Origin: Sabellastarte sp. h YS-2021
Taxonomy: Eukaryota > Annelida > Polychaeta > Sabellida > Sabellidae
Assembly: GCA_964017235.1 (NCBI GenBank)
Contig: OZ024928.1
Span: 85,431,566 to 85,495,565 of the forward strand
Reading direction: 5' to 3'
Length of the DNA stretch: 64,000 bases
Shown piece by piece: positions 24,506 to 34,906 of this stretch. Numbering within the stretch: the stretch's first letter is position 1; each line of letters begins with the position of its first letter. The translations under genes were made by a program, and so were the position numbers. Below the pieces are notes generated by a model that saw only the letters and a program-made list of their open reading frames with translations, was not told where the DNA came from and ran no database searches.

Positions 24506-25690
24506 AAACAAAAGGGTCAGAAATGCCCCAACATGTGGGTTGCACAGGCAGCAATAAGATTAGTGACTGCTGTAATGACATTTAGAAACAAGGAAAGAAA
24601 TGTTAGGTCACCCAGTTAAGGTGAATGTCTTAGATGTGCTAAGAAATGTAAAACTTGTAATTTAGGTTACATAACTGTATCGATGCTATAAATGAAAAAA
24701 CAAACAGACAGAATTACACCAATTTCGAAAGCAACTTAGCTGTGATGGTGATCTAGCTCCCGGGCAAGTTTGAATTTGACTGGACAAGCACTTTTGAGTT
24801 ACAGTTCAGAAACAGAAATGTTGATGGACAGACAAATGGACAAACAGATGGAATTACACCAATTTCGAAATAAATTTAGCTATGATGGTGATCTATCTCC
24901 CTGTCAAGTTTGAATTCGATTGGACAAAGCGTTTTCAAGTTAGAGTCCGGAAACGAAAATGTTGACGGACAGACAAACCAACGGACAAACGAAAAGATGG
25001 AATTACACCAATTTCGAAAGCTAGGTTCCGTAAGGCTGTGACTTCGTTGGAAAAACGACACCGGGTATTCGCCTCGAAAGAATCGATCCTAATTCGGGTA
25101 ACCGCATTTTCGCTGTCACCCAGTGGAAGTAGCAGAGAAGCAAACATGGCAGATGATGTGAACAAAATGTTACGAAAAAAATGTTAAATATCCATATAAA
25201 TAAGGAAAATTATGCAAAAAAACTAATATCGGTTACAGAAATCTGACAGAATACTAAGGTTTGTCCAAGTATTTCATTGATTTACGCTAGATTTAATATA
25301 TTTTTGGTTACCCGCTTCCCAAGTTTGTAGTCGGCTTCTTAAGGAATTCGGACCGTTTTCGGGTAACCGGGTAACCTATCACAGCCTTAGAACCTAGCTA
25401 TGATGGTCATCTATCTCCCTGTCAAGTTTGAATTTGATTGGACAAAGCATTTTCAAGTTAGAGTCCGGAAACAGAAATGTTAACGGACAGACAAACCAAG
25501 GGACAAATGAATAGACGGAATTACACCAATTTCCAAATGAATCTAGCTATGATGGTGATTTATCTCCCTGTCAAGTTTGAATTCGATTGGACAAAGCAGT
25601 TTTGAGTTAGAGTCCGGAAACGAAAATGTGGACAGACGGACACATCAATCTAATAGGATGGTTGGTTACACACAACCCGCCTAAAAAGAA
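24506..25690. repeat. Epsilon-family array element, copy 1
   Basis: One end 'aaagggtcagaaatgcccc' (24512) and the other 'ggttacacacaacccgcc' (25680) match, inverted, the two ends of 37086-37870. The core has about six units of about 140 bp with 'gaattacaccaatttcg', 'tagctatgatggtgatctat', 'gtttgaattcgattggac' and 'gttgacggacagacaaac'. A foldback element interrupts it at 25021-25397. It begins just upstream of TIMM9 exon 1. Confidence 0.75.
25021..25397. mobile_element. Foldback/MITE-like insertion inside the epsilon array
   Basis: The ends CTAGGTTCCGTAAGGCTGTG and CACAGCCTTAGAACCTAG are imperfect inverted repeats of about 20 bp. The insert interrupts an epsilon unit between 'aatttcgaaag' and 'ctatgatgg', so the target is known; TAG or CTAG is the likely duplication. 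Its right part recurs at 30439-30633 because of the tandem duplication. Confidence 0.75.
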
Positions 25691-26121
25691 TGCATTGACA
25701 TTGTAATATACACTGAAATTAGTGTTAGCTCTTAACCCGCTACATTTTTCCCATTTTCATCTTTGTTTGAACTGGACCAAACTAACTGGCAAGTAGGCCA
25801 CTGGATTTTAAATTTGATGAAGATACTTATAGTAATTTTCTGATGTTTATAATAATGGCTATGGATACCATGATTTTTCCAGGTTTTCCATGACTGGATA
25901 CACCCTGTAATAATCTGGGACACTATGTCATCCACAGCTTATATTACTGTTCCACTGCTTCCGGATTTTAAACTTGGCATGCTGCAGCCGAAATTGTCAA
26001 ACAAGGTGGACAAATTACAAACCATGTGATTTGTCCCAAGTGAAAGCATTGGTCTATTTTTACAGAAGGGTACATAACATTGTTTTTAGCATCCAAATGA
26101 TTGGCTGTAACACCCTAACAA

Positions 26122-28430
26122 CTAGACCTAGCGCATCGGAGAACCGATGCAAATTGTATCCACCATAAAGACAATGCACCAAAACCTGTAGGACCAATAA
26201 TAAGCGAGTTATAAGCACTTTTAAGTTTGGCTGTCCTCATTTGACCTTCAAGGAGGGTCCCAAGGTCAAATCCGACCATGCCAGAAGATTCCCAGCGCAT
26301 GATTTCCTATATGTTGGTTTACCATCCCAAACATCTAGGACCAATAATAAGCGAGTTATAAGCACTTTTAAGTTTGGCTGTCCTCATTTGACCTTCAAGG
26401 AGGGGCCCAAGGTCAAATCCGACCACACCAGAAGATTCCCAGCCCATGATTTTCTATATGTTGGTTTACCATCCCAAACCTCTAGGACCAATAATAAGAG
26501 AGTTATAGGCACTTTTACCTTTGGCTATCCTCGTTTGACCTTGAAGGAGGGGCCCAAGGTCAAATCCGACCACACCAGAAGATTCCCAGCCCATGATTTC
26601 CTATATGCTGGTTTACCATGCCAAACCTCTAAGTCCAATAATAAGCAAGTTATAAGCACTTTTAAGTTTGGCTGTCCTCACTTGACCTTGAAGGAGGGAC
26701 CCAAGGTCAAATCCGACCATGCCAGAAGATTCCCCGCCCATGATTTCCTTTATGTTGGTTTACCATCCCAAACCACTGGGATCAATAATAAGCCAGTTAT
26801 AAGCACTTGTAAGTTTGGCTATCCTCGTTTGACCTCGAAGGAGGGGCCCAAGGTCAAATCCGACCACGCCAGAAGATTCCCGGCCCATGATTTCCTATAG
26901 GTTGGTTTACCATCCCAAACCTCTAAAACCAATAATAAGCGAGTTATAAGCACTTTTAAGTTTGGCTGTCCTCATTTGACCTTGAAGGAGGGTCCAAGGT
27001 CAAATCCGACCACACCAGAAGATTCCCAGCGCATGATTTCCTATATGTTGGTTTACCATCCCAAACCTCTAGGACCAATAATAAGTGAGTTATAAGCACT
27101 TTTAAGTTTGGCTGTCCTCATTTGACCTTGAACGAGGGGCCCAAGGTCAAATCCGACCACACCAGAAGATTCCCAGCCCATGATTTCCTATAGGTTGGTT
27201 TACCATCCCAAACCTCTAGGACCAATAATAAGCGAGTTATAAGCACTTTTACCTTTGGCTATCCTCATTTGACCTTGAATGAGGGGCCCAAGGTCAAATC
27301 TGATCCCACCAGAAGATTCCCAGCCCATGATTTTCTATATGTTGGTTTACCATCCCAAACCTCTAGGACCAATAATAAGTGAGTTATAGGGACTTTTACC
27401 TTTGGCTATCCTCGTTTGACCTTGAAGGAGGGGCCCAAGGTCAAATGCGACCACACCAGAAGATTCCCAGCACATGATTTCCTATATGCTGGTTTACCAT
27501 CCCAAACATCTAGGACCAATAATAAGCGAGTTGTAAGCACTTTTAAGTTTGGCTGTCCTCATTTGACCTTGAAGGAGGGGCCCAAGGTCAAATCTGACCA
27601 CACCAGAAGATTCCCAGCCCACGATTTCGTATATGTTGGTTTACCATCCCAAACCTCTAGGATCGATAATAAGCGAGTTATAAGCACTTTTAAGTTTGGC
27701 TATCCTCGTTTGACCTTGAAGGAGGGGTCCATTTATTTATTTATTTGGGGTTTTACGTCGCTTTCAACACTGTACAGGTCATATCATGACGGGTAGTTGG
27801 AAGGGCAGAGGAAACGAGTACATACAGTTCGTTAGGGTTCTGTACTGTAAACTGCCGACCAACGGCAAGCAACTACCAGCTTTCCCACATGAGGCCGTGC
27901 CGGGAATCGAACCCCGGCCTCAGAGGTGGGAGGCGAGAGTGTTACCACTCTGCCACCGTGGTCAAATCTGACCACATCAGAAGATTCACAGCACATGATT
28001 TCCTATAGGATGGCTTCACATTGCAAACCTTTAGGACCAATAATAAGGGAGATATAGGCACTTTTAAAGTCCGCTATGTGGGTTACTTCGGCACTCCGTG
28101 GATGACCTTGAGTTAGGAGCTTCAAGATCAAATGTGTGCAAGGTTGTAGAGGACATGTATATGTGTCATACATATCACCTATGAAGAGATTCAACCTTCT
28201 ACCTATGAGGAACAGCCAGTAGAAAAATGTAGATTATTTTCAAAGAAATGCCCGTGGCGGCCATCTTGTTTTTCAGAATGAGGCTATTTTCCTTCCCAGA
28301 GAAGCTTACCCCCCAATGAAGATATCCTGCAAATTTGGTGAACCTAGCTGCTGTTGTTTTCCTCTTAGAGCGTTAACGCCGAAAATCTCTCTACGTGCGG
28401 CGGCGTAGCGAACGCTAAACCAAAGTATAC
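26122..28430 (-). mobile_element. Helitron-like alpha element with long 147-bp array
   Basis: The minus-strand 3' end has the stem GCATCGG-ttct-CCGATGC, a 7-nt spacer, CTAG, then host T. The empty site in the paralogous copy (31364|31365, acaa|ttag) confirms insertion between A and T. The core 26229-27845 has eleven units whose marker 'ggct' recurs every 147 bp (26229, 26376, 26523, 26670, 26817, 26964, 27110, 27257, 27404, 27551, 27698). The right side has the YY1-like 'ggcggccatcttg' and the GC-rich block ending near 28430. Relative to the empty site about 25 bp of host DNA is missing on that side, and the terminal TATCCAC stem is lost. A SINE sits in the array. No coding capacity. Confidence 0.85.
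27731..27961 (-). mobile_element. tRNA-derived SINE, copy 1 (nested in the alpha array)
   Basis: On the minus strand it reads box A TGGCAGAGTGG, box B GGTTCGATTCC, a body of about 150 bp, and a tail 'gttgaaagcgacgtaaaacc' then ATAAATAAAT. The right side runs straight into 'gtcaaatctgacc' of the alpha unit, with no obvious target duplication. It is the closest of the three copies to copy 2. Confidence 0.9.
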
Positions 28431-28759
28431 AAATTATACAGCCTTAAGATTGAAAAGTTCAGTAAGGAGTACTTGAAATATGTATGCTAATTTGTAAAGC
28501 TTTTCAAACATGTTTCAAAATTGGACAAGTGTCTATTATCACTGTGATTACACTCCCAACCTTGATGACTGAAAAGTAGTCATCTGAGTAATAAGATTAT
28601 GCCTCGAACTACATCATTTGGGCAGTCATTTGGCAAATTTGTGACAGTGAAATAGGCTTATTATCTTCAATGTATTTATATTTATTGTTGACTTATTTTA
28701 ATTCAGAGGTTTTTTGACATCACAAAAATGTTTTATAAATGATCTTGAAATTGTTTCAA

Positions 28760-30387
28760 CTAGAAATAGGACGCCCTGTTGATAGTAGCTGCGACATATG
28801 AATAGAAACAGGATAGCATAGAAGAACACACATTATCATGTGTAATTCTAATTCTAATAGCACTTTTATAGCGCTTAATCTCCGTCAAAAGACAGACTCT
28901 AAGGCGCATCACACAAAAACATTGTTCAATATTCAAAAACCAGAGACATTGCAGGGGTCAGCACCGCGGAATGTCCACCCCATGAACCTTTTGCAAAAAT
29001 TGTACAGTAGTCTTACAAGACCCTGTTTCATTTGTAAAATATCAATGATGCTTAAATATTAATTAGTATACAAGTCAATTATTTCAGCTTCATGCCTTTT
29101 TGCATTGGTTGGGTCGAAAATTTCAACGAAATTGCTCTATCTTGCATGGTTAAGGAGATAGAAGCGAATTTGTGTTTTTCAATTTTTGGCAAAAATTCGA
29201 AAATTCAAAATGGCCGCCATTTTTGGGAAGAGGGAAATTTTTTTTAAATTGCCAAGAGTACATTGCTTAGATACCCTGTGGGTCGAAAATTTCGACGAAA
29301 TCACTATCTCGCACGGTTAAGGCGATAGAAGCAAATTTGTGTTTTTCCATTTTTGGCAAAAATTCGAAAATCAAAAATGGCCGCCATATGTGGGAAGAGG
29401 AAATTTTTTTGAAAATTGCCAAGGGTACACTGCTCAGATACCCTGTGGGTCGAAAATTTCAATGAAATCGCTCTATCTCGCACGGTTAAGGAGATAGAAG
29501 AAAATTTGTGTTTTTCCATTTTAGGGAAAAATTCGAAAATTCAAAATGGCCGCCATTTTTGGGAAGAGGAAATTTTTTTGAAAATTGCCAATAGTACATT
29601 GATTAGATATCCTGTGGGTCGAAAATTTCAACGAAATCGCTCTATCTCGAACGGTTAAGGAGATAGAAGCAAATTTGTGTTCTTCCATTTTTGGCAAAAA
29701 TTCGAAAATTCAAAATGGCCGCCATTTTTGGTGAGATGAAAATTTTTTGAAAATTGCCAAGAGTACATCTATTAGATCCCCTGTGGTTCGAAAATTTCGA
29801 CGAAATAGCTCTATCTCGCACGGTTAAGGAGATAGAAGCAAATTTGTGTTTTTCCATTTTAGGGAAAAATTCGAAAATTCAAAATGGCCGCCATTTTGGG
29901 GGAGAGTAAAATGTTTTGAAATTGCCAAGAGTACATTCCTCAGATACCCTGTGGGTCGAAAATTTCGACGAAATCGCTCTATCTCGCACGGTTAAGGAGA
30001 TAGAAGCTAATTTGTGTTTTTCCATTTTTGGCAAAGTAGCTATTACTCAGTCAGTTATATAGCTCTTATTACTAAAAGCAATCCCAAGCAAGCTATCGAC
30101 CTAACTATTGCTCATACCAAATTTGGTAAAGATATGTCAAATAATTTTCCTTAAAATGCCCGGAAACAAAAGAAGTACACAAAAGTAGCTATTACTCAGT
30201 TAGCTATAGGGCTATCTTCACCAAAAGCAATCCCATGCAAGCTATTAACCCAATAAACACCCATACCAAATTTGGTACAGATAGGATAAATACTTTTCCT
30301 TCAAATGAGCGGAAACCAAGCGTCTGGACGCCGGACGACGGAAAAAAGCAAAAATAATATGTCCACCCGCCAGTGGGGTGGACATAA
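28760..30387 (-). mobile_element. Helitron-like beta element, copy 2 (with empty site)
   Basis: The left flank 'ttgtttcaa' (to 28759) and right flank 'tgaatgctcatc' (from 30388) are contiguous in the paralogous copy (31718|31719). The inserted DNA is therefore exactly about 1628 bp, placed between A and T with no target duplication. Minus-strand 3' CTAG precedes host T. The 5' stem is ATGTCCACCC/GGGTGGACAT. The core has about six units of about 168 bp (marks 29111, 29280, 29447, 29616, 29785, 29953). Confidence 0.9.
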
Positions 30388-31774
30388 TGAATGCTCATCT
30401 TGCTCAAAGGTTAATTTGACTATTGTTGAGATGTTGGCAAGGAAAATTATGCAAAAAACTAATATCGGTTACAGAAATCTGACAGAATACTAAGGTTTGT
30501 CCAAGTATTTCATTGATTTACGCTATATTTAATATATTTTTGGTTACCCGCTTCGCAAGTTTGTAGTCGGCTTCTTAAGGAATTCGGACCGTTTTGGGGT
30601 AACCGGGTAACTTATCACAGCCTTAGAACCTAGCTATGATGGTCATCTATCTCCCTGTCAAGTTTGAATTTGATTGGACAAAGTGTTTTCAAGTTAGAGT
30701 CCGGAAGCAGAAATGTTGACGGACAGACAAACCAAGGGACAAATGAACTGACGGAATTACACCAATTTCCAAAGGAATCTAGCTATGATGGTGATCTATC
30801 TCCCTGTCAAGTTTGAATTCGATTGGACAAAGCGGTTTTGAGTTAGAGTCCGGAAACGAAAATGTGGACAGGCAGACGTTGGACACATCAATCTAATAGG
30901 ATGGTTGGTTACACGCAACCTGCCTAAAAAGAATGCACTGACATTATAATATACACTGAAATTAGTGTTAGCTCTTAACCCGCTACATTTTTCCCATTTT
31001 CATCTTTGTTTGAACTGGACCAAACTAACTGGCAAGTAGGCCACTGGATTTTAAATTTGATGAAGATACTTATAGTAATTTTCTGATGTTTATAATAATG
31101 GCTATGGATACCATGATTTTTCCAGGTTTTCCATGACTGGATACACCCTGTAATAATCTGGGACACTATGTCATCCACAGCTTATATTACTGTTCCACTG
31201 CTTCCGGATTTTAAACTTGGCATGCTGCAGCCGAAATTGTCAAACAAGGTGGACAAATTACAAGCCATGTGATTTGTCCCAAGTGAAAACATTGGTCTAT
31301 TTTTACAGAATGGTACATAACATTTCTTTTAGCATCCAAATGATTGGCTGTAACACCCTAACAATTAGTCATAGCACCCCTTAGCATTAATTGTACTGCC
31401 TTAAGATTGAAAAGTTCAGTAAAGAGTACTTGAGATATGCATGCTAATTTGTAAAGTTTTTCAAACATGTTTCAAAATTGGGCAAGTGTCTATTATCACT
31501 GTGATTACACTCCCAACCTTGATGACTGAAAAGTAGTCATCTGAGCAATAAGATTATGCCTCGAACTACATCATTTGGGCAGTCATTTGGCAAATTTGTG
31601 ACAGTGAAATAGGGTTATTATCTTCAATGTATTTATATTTATTGTTGACTTATTTTAATTCAGAGTTTTTTTTTGACATCACAAAAATGTTTTATAAATG
31701 ATCTTGAAATTGTTTCAATGAATGCTCATCTTGCTCAAAGTTAATTTGACTATAGTTGAGATGTTGGCAAGGAA

Positions 31775-32960
31775 TCAATAATATTTTACAAAGGGGAATG
31801 AACGTTTTTTCTTATGTATACTGATTTGCATCTTTGTAAAATTATGGTTTCAAAGGCAATAAAAAAATTTAAATAAATTAAATTCAAACATTTAAATTTT
31901 ACCTTTTGCTCTGAAACAATATACATAAGATTTGCTCACTCTATTCCCACCTACACTTTCAATGTGCACAATTCACAAACACAAAATATCCTTGTCTATT
32001 CTTTATTAGAAAGTAATAGCAGTATTACACTACAACTTTGGTCATTGTTCTACTTCATTTTAAAGATACAACAAAGCATATCTTTCTTTTTCACATACTT
32101 TACATTCACAAAACACACTATAAACAAAGGTATCAACATTTCTATCTCAACTGTGTGACTACTTGCATTACAAACTTGATTAAAAATAACACAAAGGTTT
32201 TGTCTCTTTTTCTTTAATTTTACCCAAAAGTTATCAAGACATTGAAGACAACACTGTAATTACACACCATAAAATATGAACCAATCATCCTCAATTCTAA
32301 GAGACAAACTGTAACAATTTTACATCAAAATAATCAGACCATTATATTTCAGTTTGTGCAAAAACAAATTTAGTTTCATATTTCGTTAAACCCACACAAT
32401 GCAAACTCAAGATTTAATGAAAATTTTAATACACTGTGAAAGGTACAAAATATTAGTTTACAGATGACAGAAACATGTTCAATTTACTTTATCACAATGT
32501 TGTCCAGTGTAAAACAGTAGTCTTTGGCAAACTGACTGATCACTTTACAACTTTTAAGTCCTTGCCAAGATTCAAATCCTGAATGTAGAATATGGAGGAC
32601 GCCAATATATTGCAATATATATACATGTATATACATATATATATATGAGATGAGAAACAAAACCTGATTGTTTAACTCCTTCTCTTATTTAACTTAAATG
32701 GTTTAATTTGTTTTAGTATATAACTAAACATTACCTATTATATATACAGCTACACAAGATTCTGATACACTTGTGACATCAAGTCTTGCAATATACTCTA
32801 AAATCACATCACAGCTCATCAGAGTTTCTGAGTCAGTTTTTAGAACAAAATTATTACTTCCAAGTTCCAACTGGGTTAAGTACATCTATTATTTAATTAT
32901 TAGCTGCCAGAAAATATGTATAACAGACATCCAAATACCAGCATTTTGCAGTTTGAAATA
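31775..32960. other. TAF13 downstream region
   Basis: AT-rich and repeat-poor, with a (TA)n patch at about 32615-32648. TTTATT motifs (AATAAA on the minus strand) occur, for example near 31999, and could end the TAF13 transcript. No other gene is seen. Confidence 0.35.
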
Positions 32961-32964
32961 TTAC

Positions 32965-33339
32965 CTATTTACTGGCATATTTTATTTCATCAAATGCTTT
33001 TCTTGCTTTCCTCAGTTCCTCATTCATTAACAACAGTTCCTTAACACGTGAATACTTCTTTGCATCTTTTCTTATTAAAAATATGACATCTTCAACAGAT
33101 ATCCTTCCTGGCCGCCCAACTTCCAATGATTTTTTTGTCATTTCCGTAACAAACTCAATCACAAGATCTTCTAATACATCAACAGATTCAGTATATGGAT
33201 TCTGATCATCTCCAAAACCATACATCATGCATCTCAGTTCTTTTGTAAAAACCTTTTTCCTTTTCTCTGGTTCTAATGGTATATCTTCCTCTATGTCTTC
33301 ATCTTCAAACATATCTCGGGAAGTATCTGCCTCAGCCAT
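32965..33339 (-). CDS. TAF13: TAF13, TFIID histone-fold subunit, single exon
   Basis: A 124-aa open reading frame with no intron, the same length as human TAF13. Residues 1-30 are acidic (MAEADTSRDMFEDEDIEEDI), then a basic KRKK, then the hallmark FTKELRCMMYGFGDDQNPY and a histone fold through LVIEFVTEMT, VEDVIFLIRKD, and MNEELRKARKAFDEIKY. Known role: it pairs with TAF11 in the TFIID lobe that contacts TBP at RNA polymerase II promoters. The start is the first ATG, with the TAG stop at 32965. Divergent to the TALPID3 homologue, about 1.57 kb between start codons. Human TAF13 has introns, so a retrocopy or a lineage-specific intron loss is possible. The frame is intact and the conserved residues are kept, so it looks functional. 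Confidence 0.96.
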   Translation of the reverse strand: MAEADTSRDMFEDEDIEEDIPLEPEKRKKVFTKELRCMMYGFGDDQNPYTESVDVLEDLVIEFVTEMTKKSLEVGRPGRISVEDVIFLIRKDAKKYSRVKELLLMNEELRKARKAFDEIKYASK

Positions 33340-34906
33340 TTAACCACTGTCTCACAGACCTTGGATGATGCCAATTTGGGACACTTTTGGTGAAAATGAA
33401 TGAAAAAGAAAAAAATATGAATTAAGATACCAGATAAAATTTAATATACAGATTACAGATGAAATGGTTAAAGGTATTTGGAATGATTGAAGTCATTTTC
33501 ACTGAAACTAAATTTATACATTCTATTTCCACTGAAAGAGTCCCAAATATGTATGCAATTATTACACAATACATTTTCAATCTGTCAATACGACAAATTA
33601 CCGTAACATTGCCCATGTACAAAGGATTCAAGTTAATGTTTCATTTTGAACACCCTGTATCAGCAAATTTTTTTCAGCACTATTTGCATAGCTTATAAAT
33701 GAACTCATAGTCACATTCTTGAAAAACGTAATACCCCAGAAATAAAGGAATGTCTCAAGCTAGATTTTATGATTATTAAATATTTGCAAAACTTTGAACA
33801 TAACTTATAAAATGTAACAAAAAAATATGCAAGGTTAATATGCCATTCTTAAGAAAAAAATGTTCATGACTTTTTTTCATTAATTTAAATTCCATTGAAA
33901 TAAGTTGTTTTGGTGTCCTAGGCCTATAATCAACGACATGCATCTGGTTCTCGAATTATTTATTGGGCTTTCCTCGGCGTCTACTACTCAAATGAACCAA
34001 TTTAACTTTGCCTGTGAGCTATTTGTGTAAAAAAACTTGAACCCCTGACAAGGCAGACAATTAAGGTACAGTAGTGGTGGTGGACCAATTCACGCCCGGG
34101 TACCAATTCAGGCCCACCCTCAATTTTCTTGAAGATTCATAATTTTTCATAGAGAAGATGTTTACCACATCATAGATAATCATCAAATGGATCATTTACA
34201 TTTGTAATTTATTGTTTAACTGTGATTGTTTTGGATAAATTTAGGGGTGGGTGTGAATTGGTACCCGGGCGTGAATTGGTCCACCACCAGTAGTTTTAAT
34301 GTATGAATTTAACTAGAAAACAAATACTTTTTATATAAAAGTCATATAAGCAAGTAAGACTGGCATTCGGTTAATTCGACTCGTTCGGCTACCTGTGATA
34401 CTGAGCGATAATAAAATACTTTACACAATGATGGCTCCTGCTCCATAAAGGCAGATTAAGTAACCACTTCTAAGTCACCATAACCTTTGTCATGTATTAA
34501 AGACATGAGTTTAAATATTCATGTGTTAAATGTGCTTGTGATTAAGACATTTAACGAAAAAAGACATTACCACAAGTTCCAACAGGTCGCGAACTTCCTT
34601 TCCCTTGCGAAAAATGTCAAATGCAATTTGATTGGCGAAACATCAAAATTGAGAATCTCAGGACCAATAGGTAAACAGATAACAAATGAACCATCCAGAG
34701 ACAACCAAAACAAATACCATGAAACTCAAAATTTCAATATTCTACTCAATTTCAATATTATCACTCAGATTTTATGATTAAAAGCGTGTTTTTATACAGA
34801 CGTATGGATTAAAGTAATGCAGTTATATCACTTATGCAGAAGATGAATTCCATTCTGCCATAGCAGATGCAGTGTGTTTTTACAGTGAGGATTACAAATA
34901 TTGACC
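33340..34906. promoter_or_regulatory. Shared divergent upstream region of TAF13 and TALPID3
   Basis: The 1.57 kb between the two start codons must hold both 5' UTRs and promoters. A likely splice acceptor 'gtgtgtttttacag' ends at 34885, 21 bp before the TALPID3 start, and an in-frame TGA (34886-34888) supports 34907 as the start. A MITE occupies 34075-34289. A relatively CG-containing patch ('ttcgactcgttcggc') lies at about 34374. No TATA box is assigned. Confidence 0.4.
34075..34289. mobile_element. 215-bp MITE with about 45-bp TIRs and GTAG target duplication
   Basis: The left end starts TGGTGGTGGACCAATTCACG and is an inverted, nearly perfect match to the right end over about 45 bp, including the CCCGGGTACC core. 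GTAG flanks both sides (34071-34074 and 34290-34293). The short AT-rich middle has no reading frame. It sits between TAF13 and TALPID3. Confidence 0.88.

Larger units (their letters stand above)
25202..31774. repeat. Tandem segmental duplication (copy 1 25202-30440, copy 2 30439-31774)
   Basis: A unit of about 1.34 kb is present twice in direct orientation, at about 97% identity by eye. Copy 2 is uninterrupted. Copy 1 is expanded by two insertions, 26122-28430 and 28760-30387. The breakpoint sequences share AAGGAA (25202-25207, 30439-30444, 31769-31774), which suggests microhomology-mediated duplication. Confidence 0.88.

Noticed and set aside
26241..26900. 219-codon open frame of repeated 49-residue units
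   Set aside because: It lies wholly within the 147-bp alpha array. The frame is open because the unit is a multiple of three, and related elements do not keep it.
27900..27960. True tRNA gene on the minus strand
   Set aside because: Boxes A and B are good, but the sequence continues into a SINE body and tail, and the 3' half does not close an acceptor stem.
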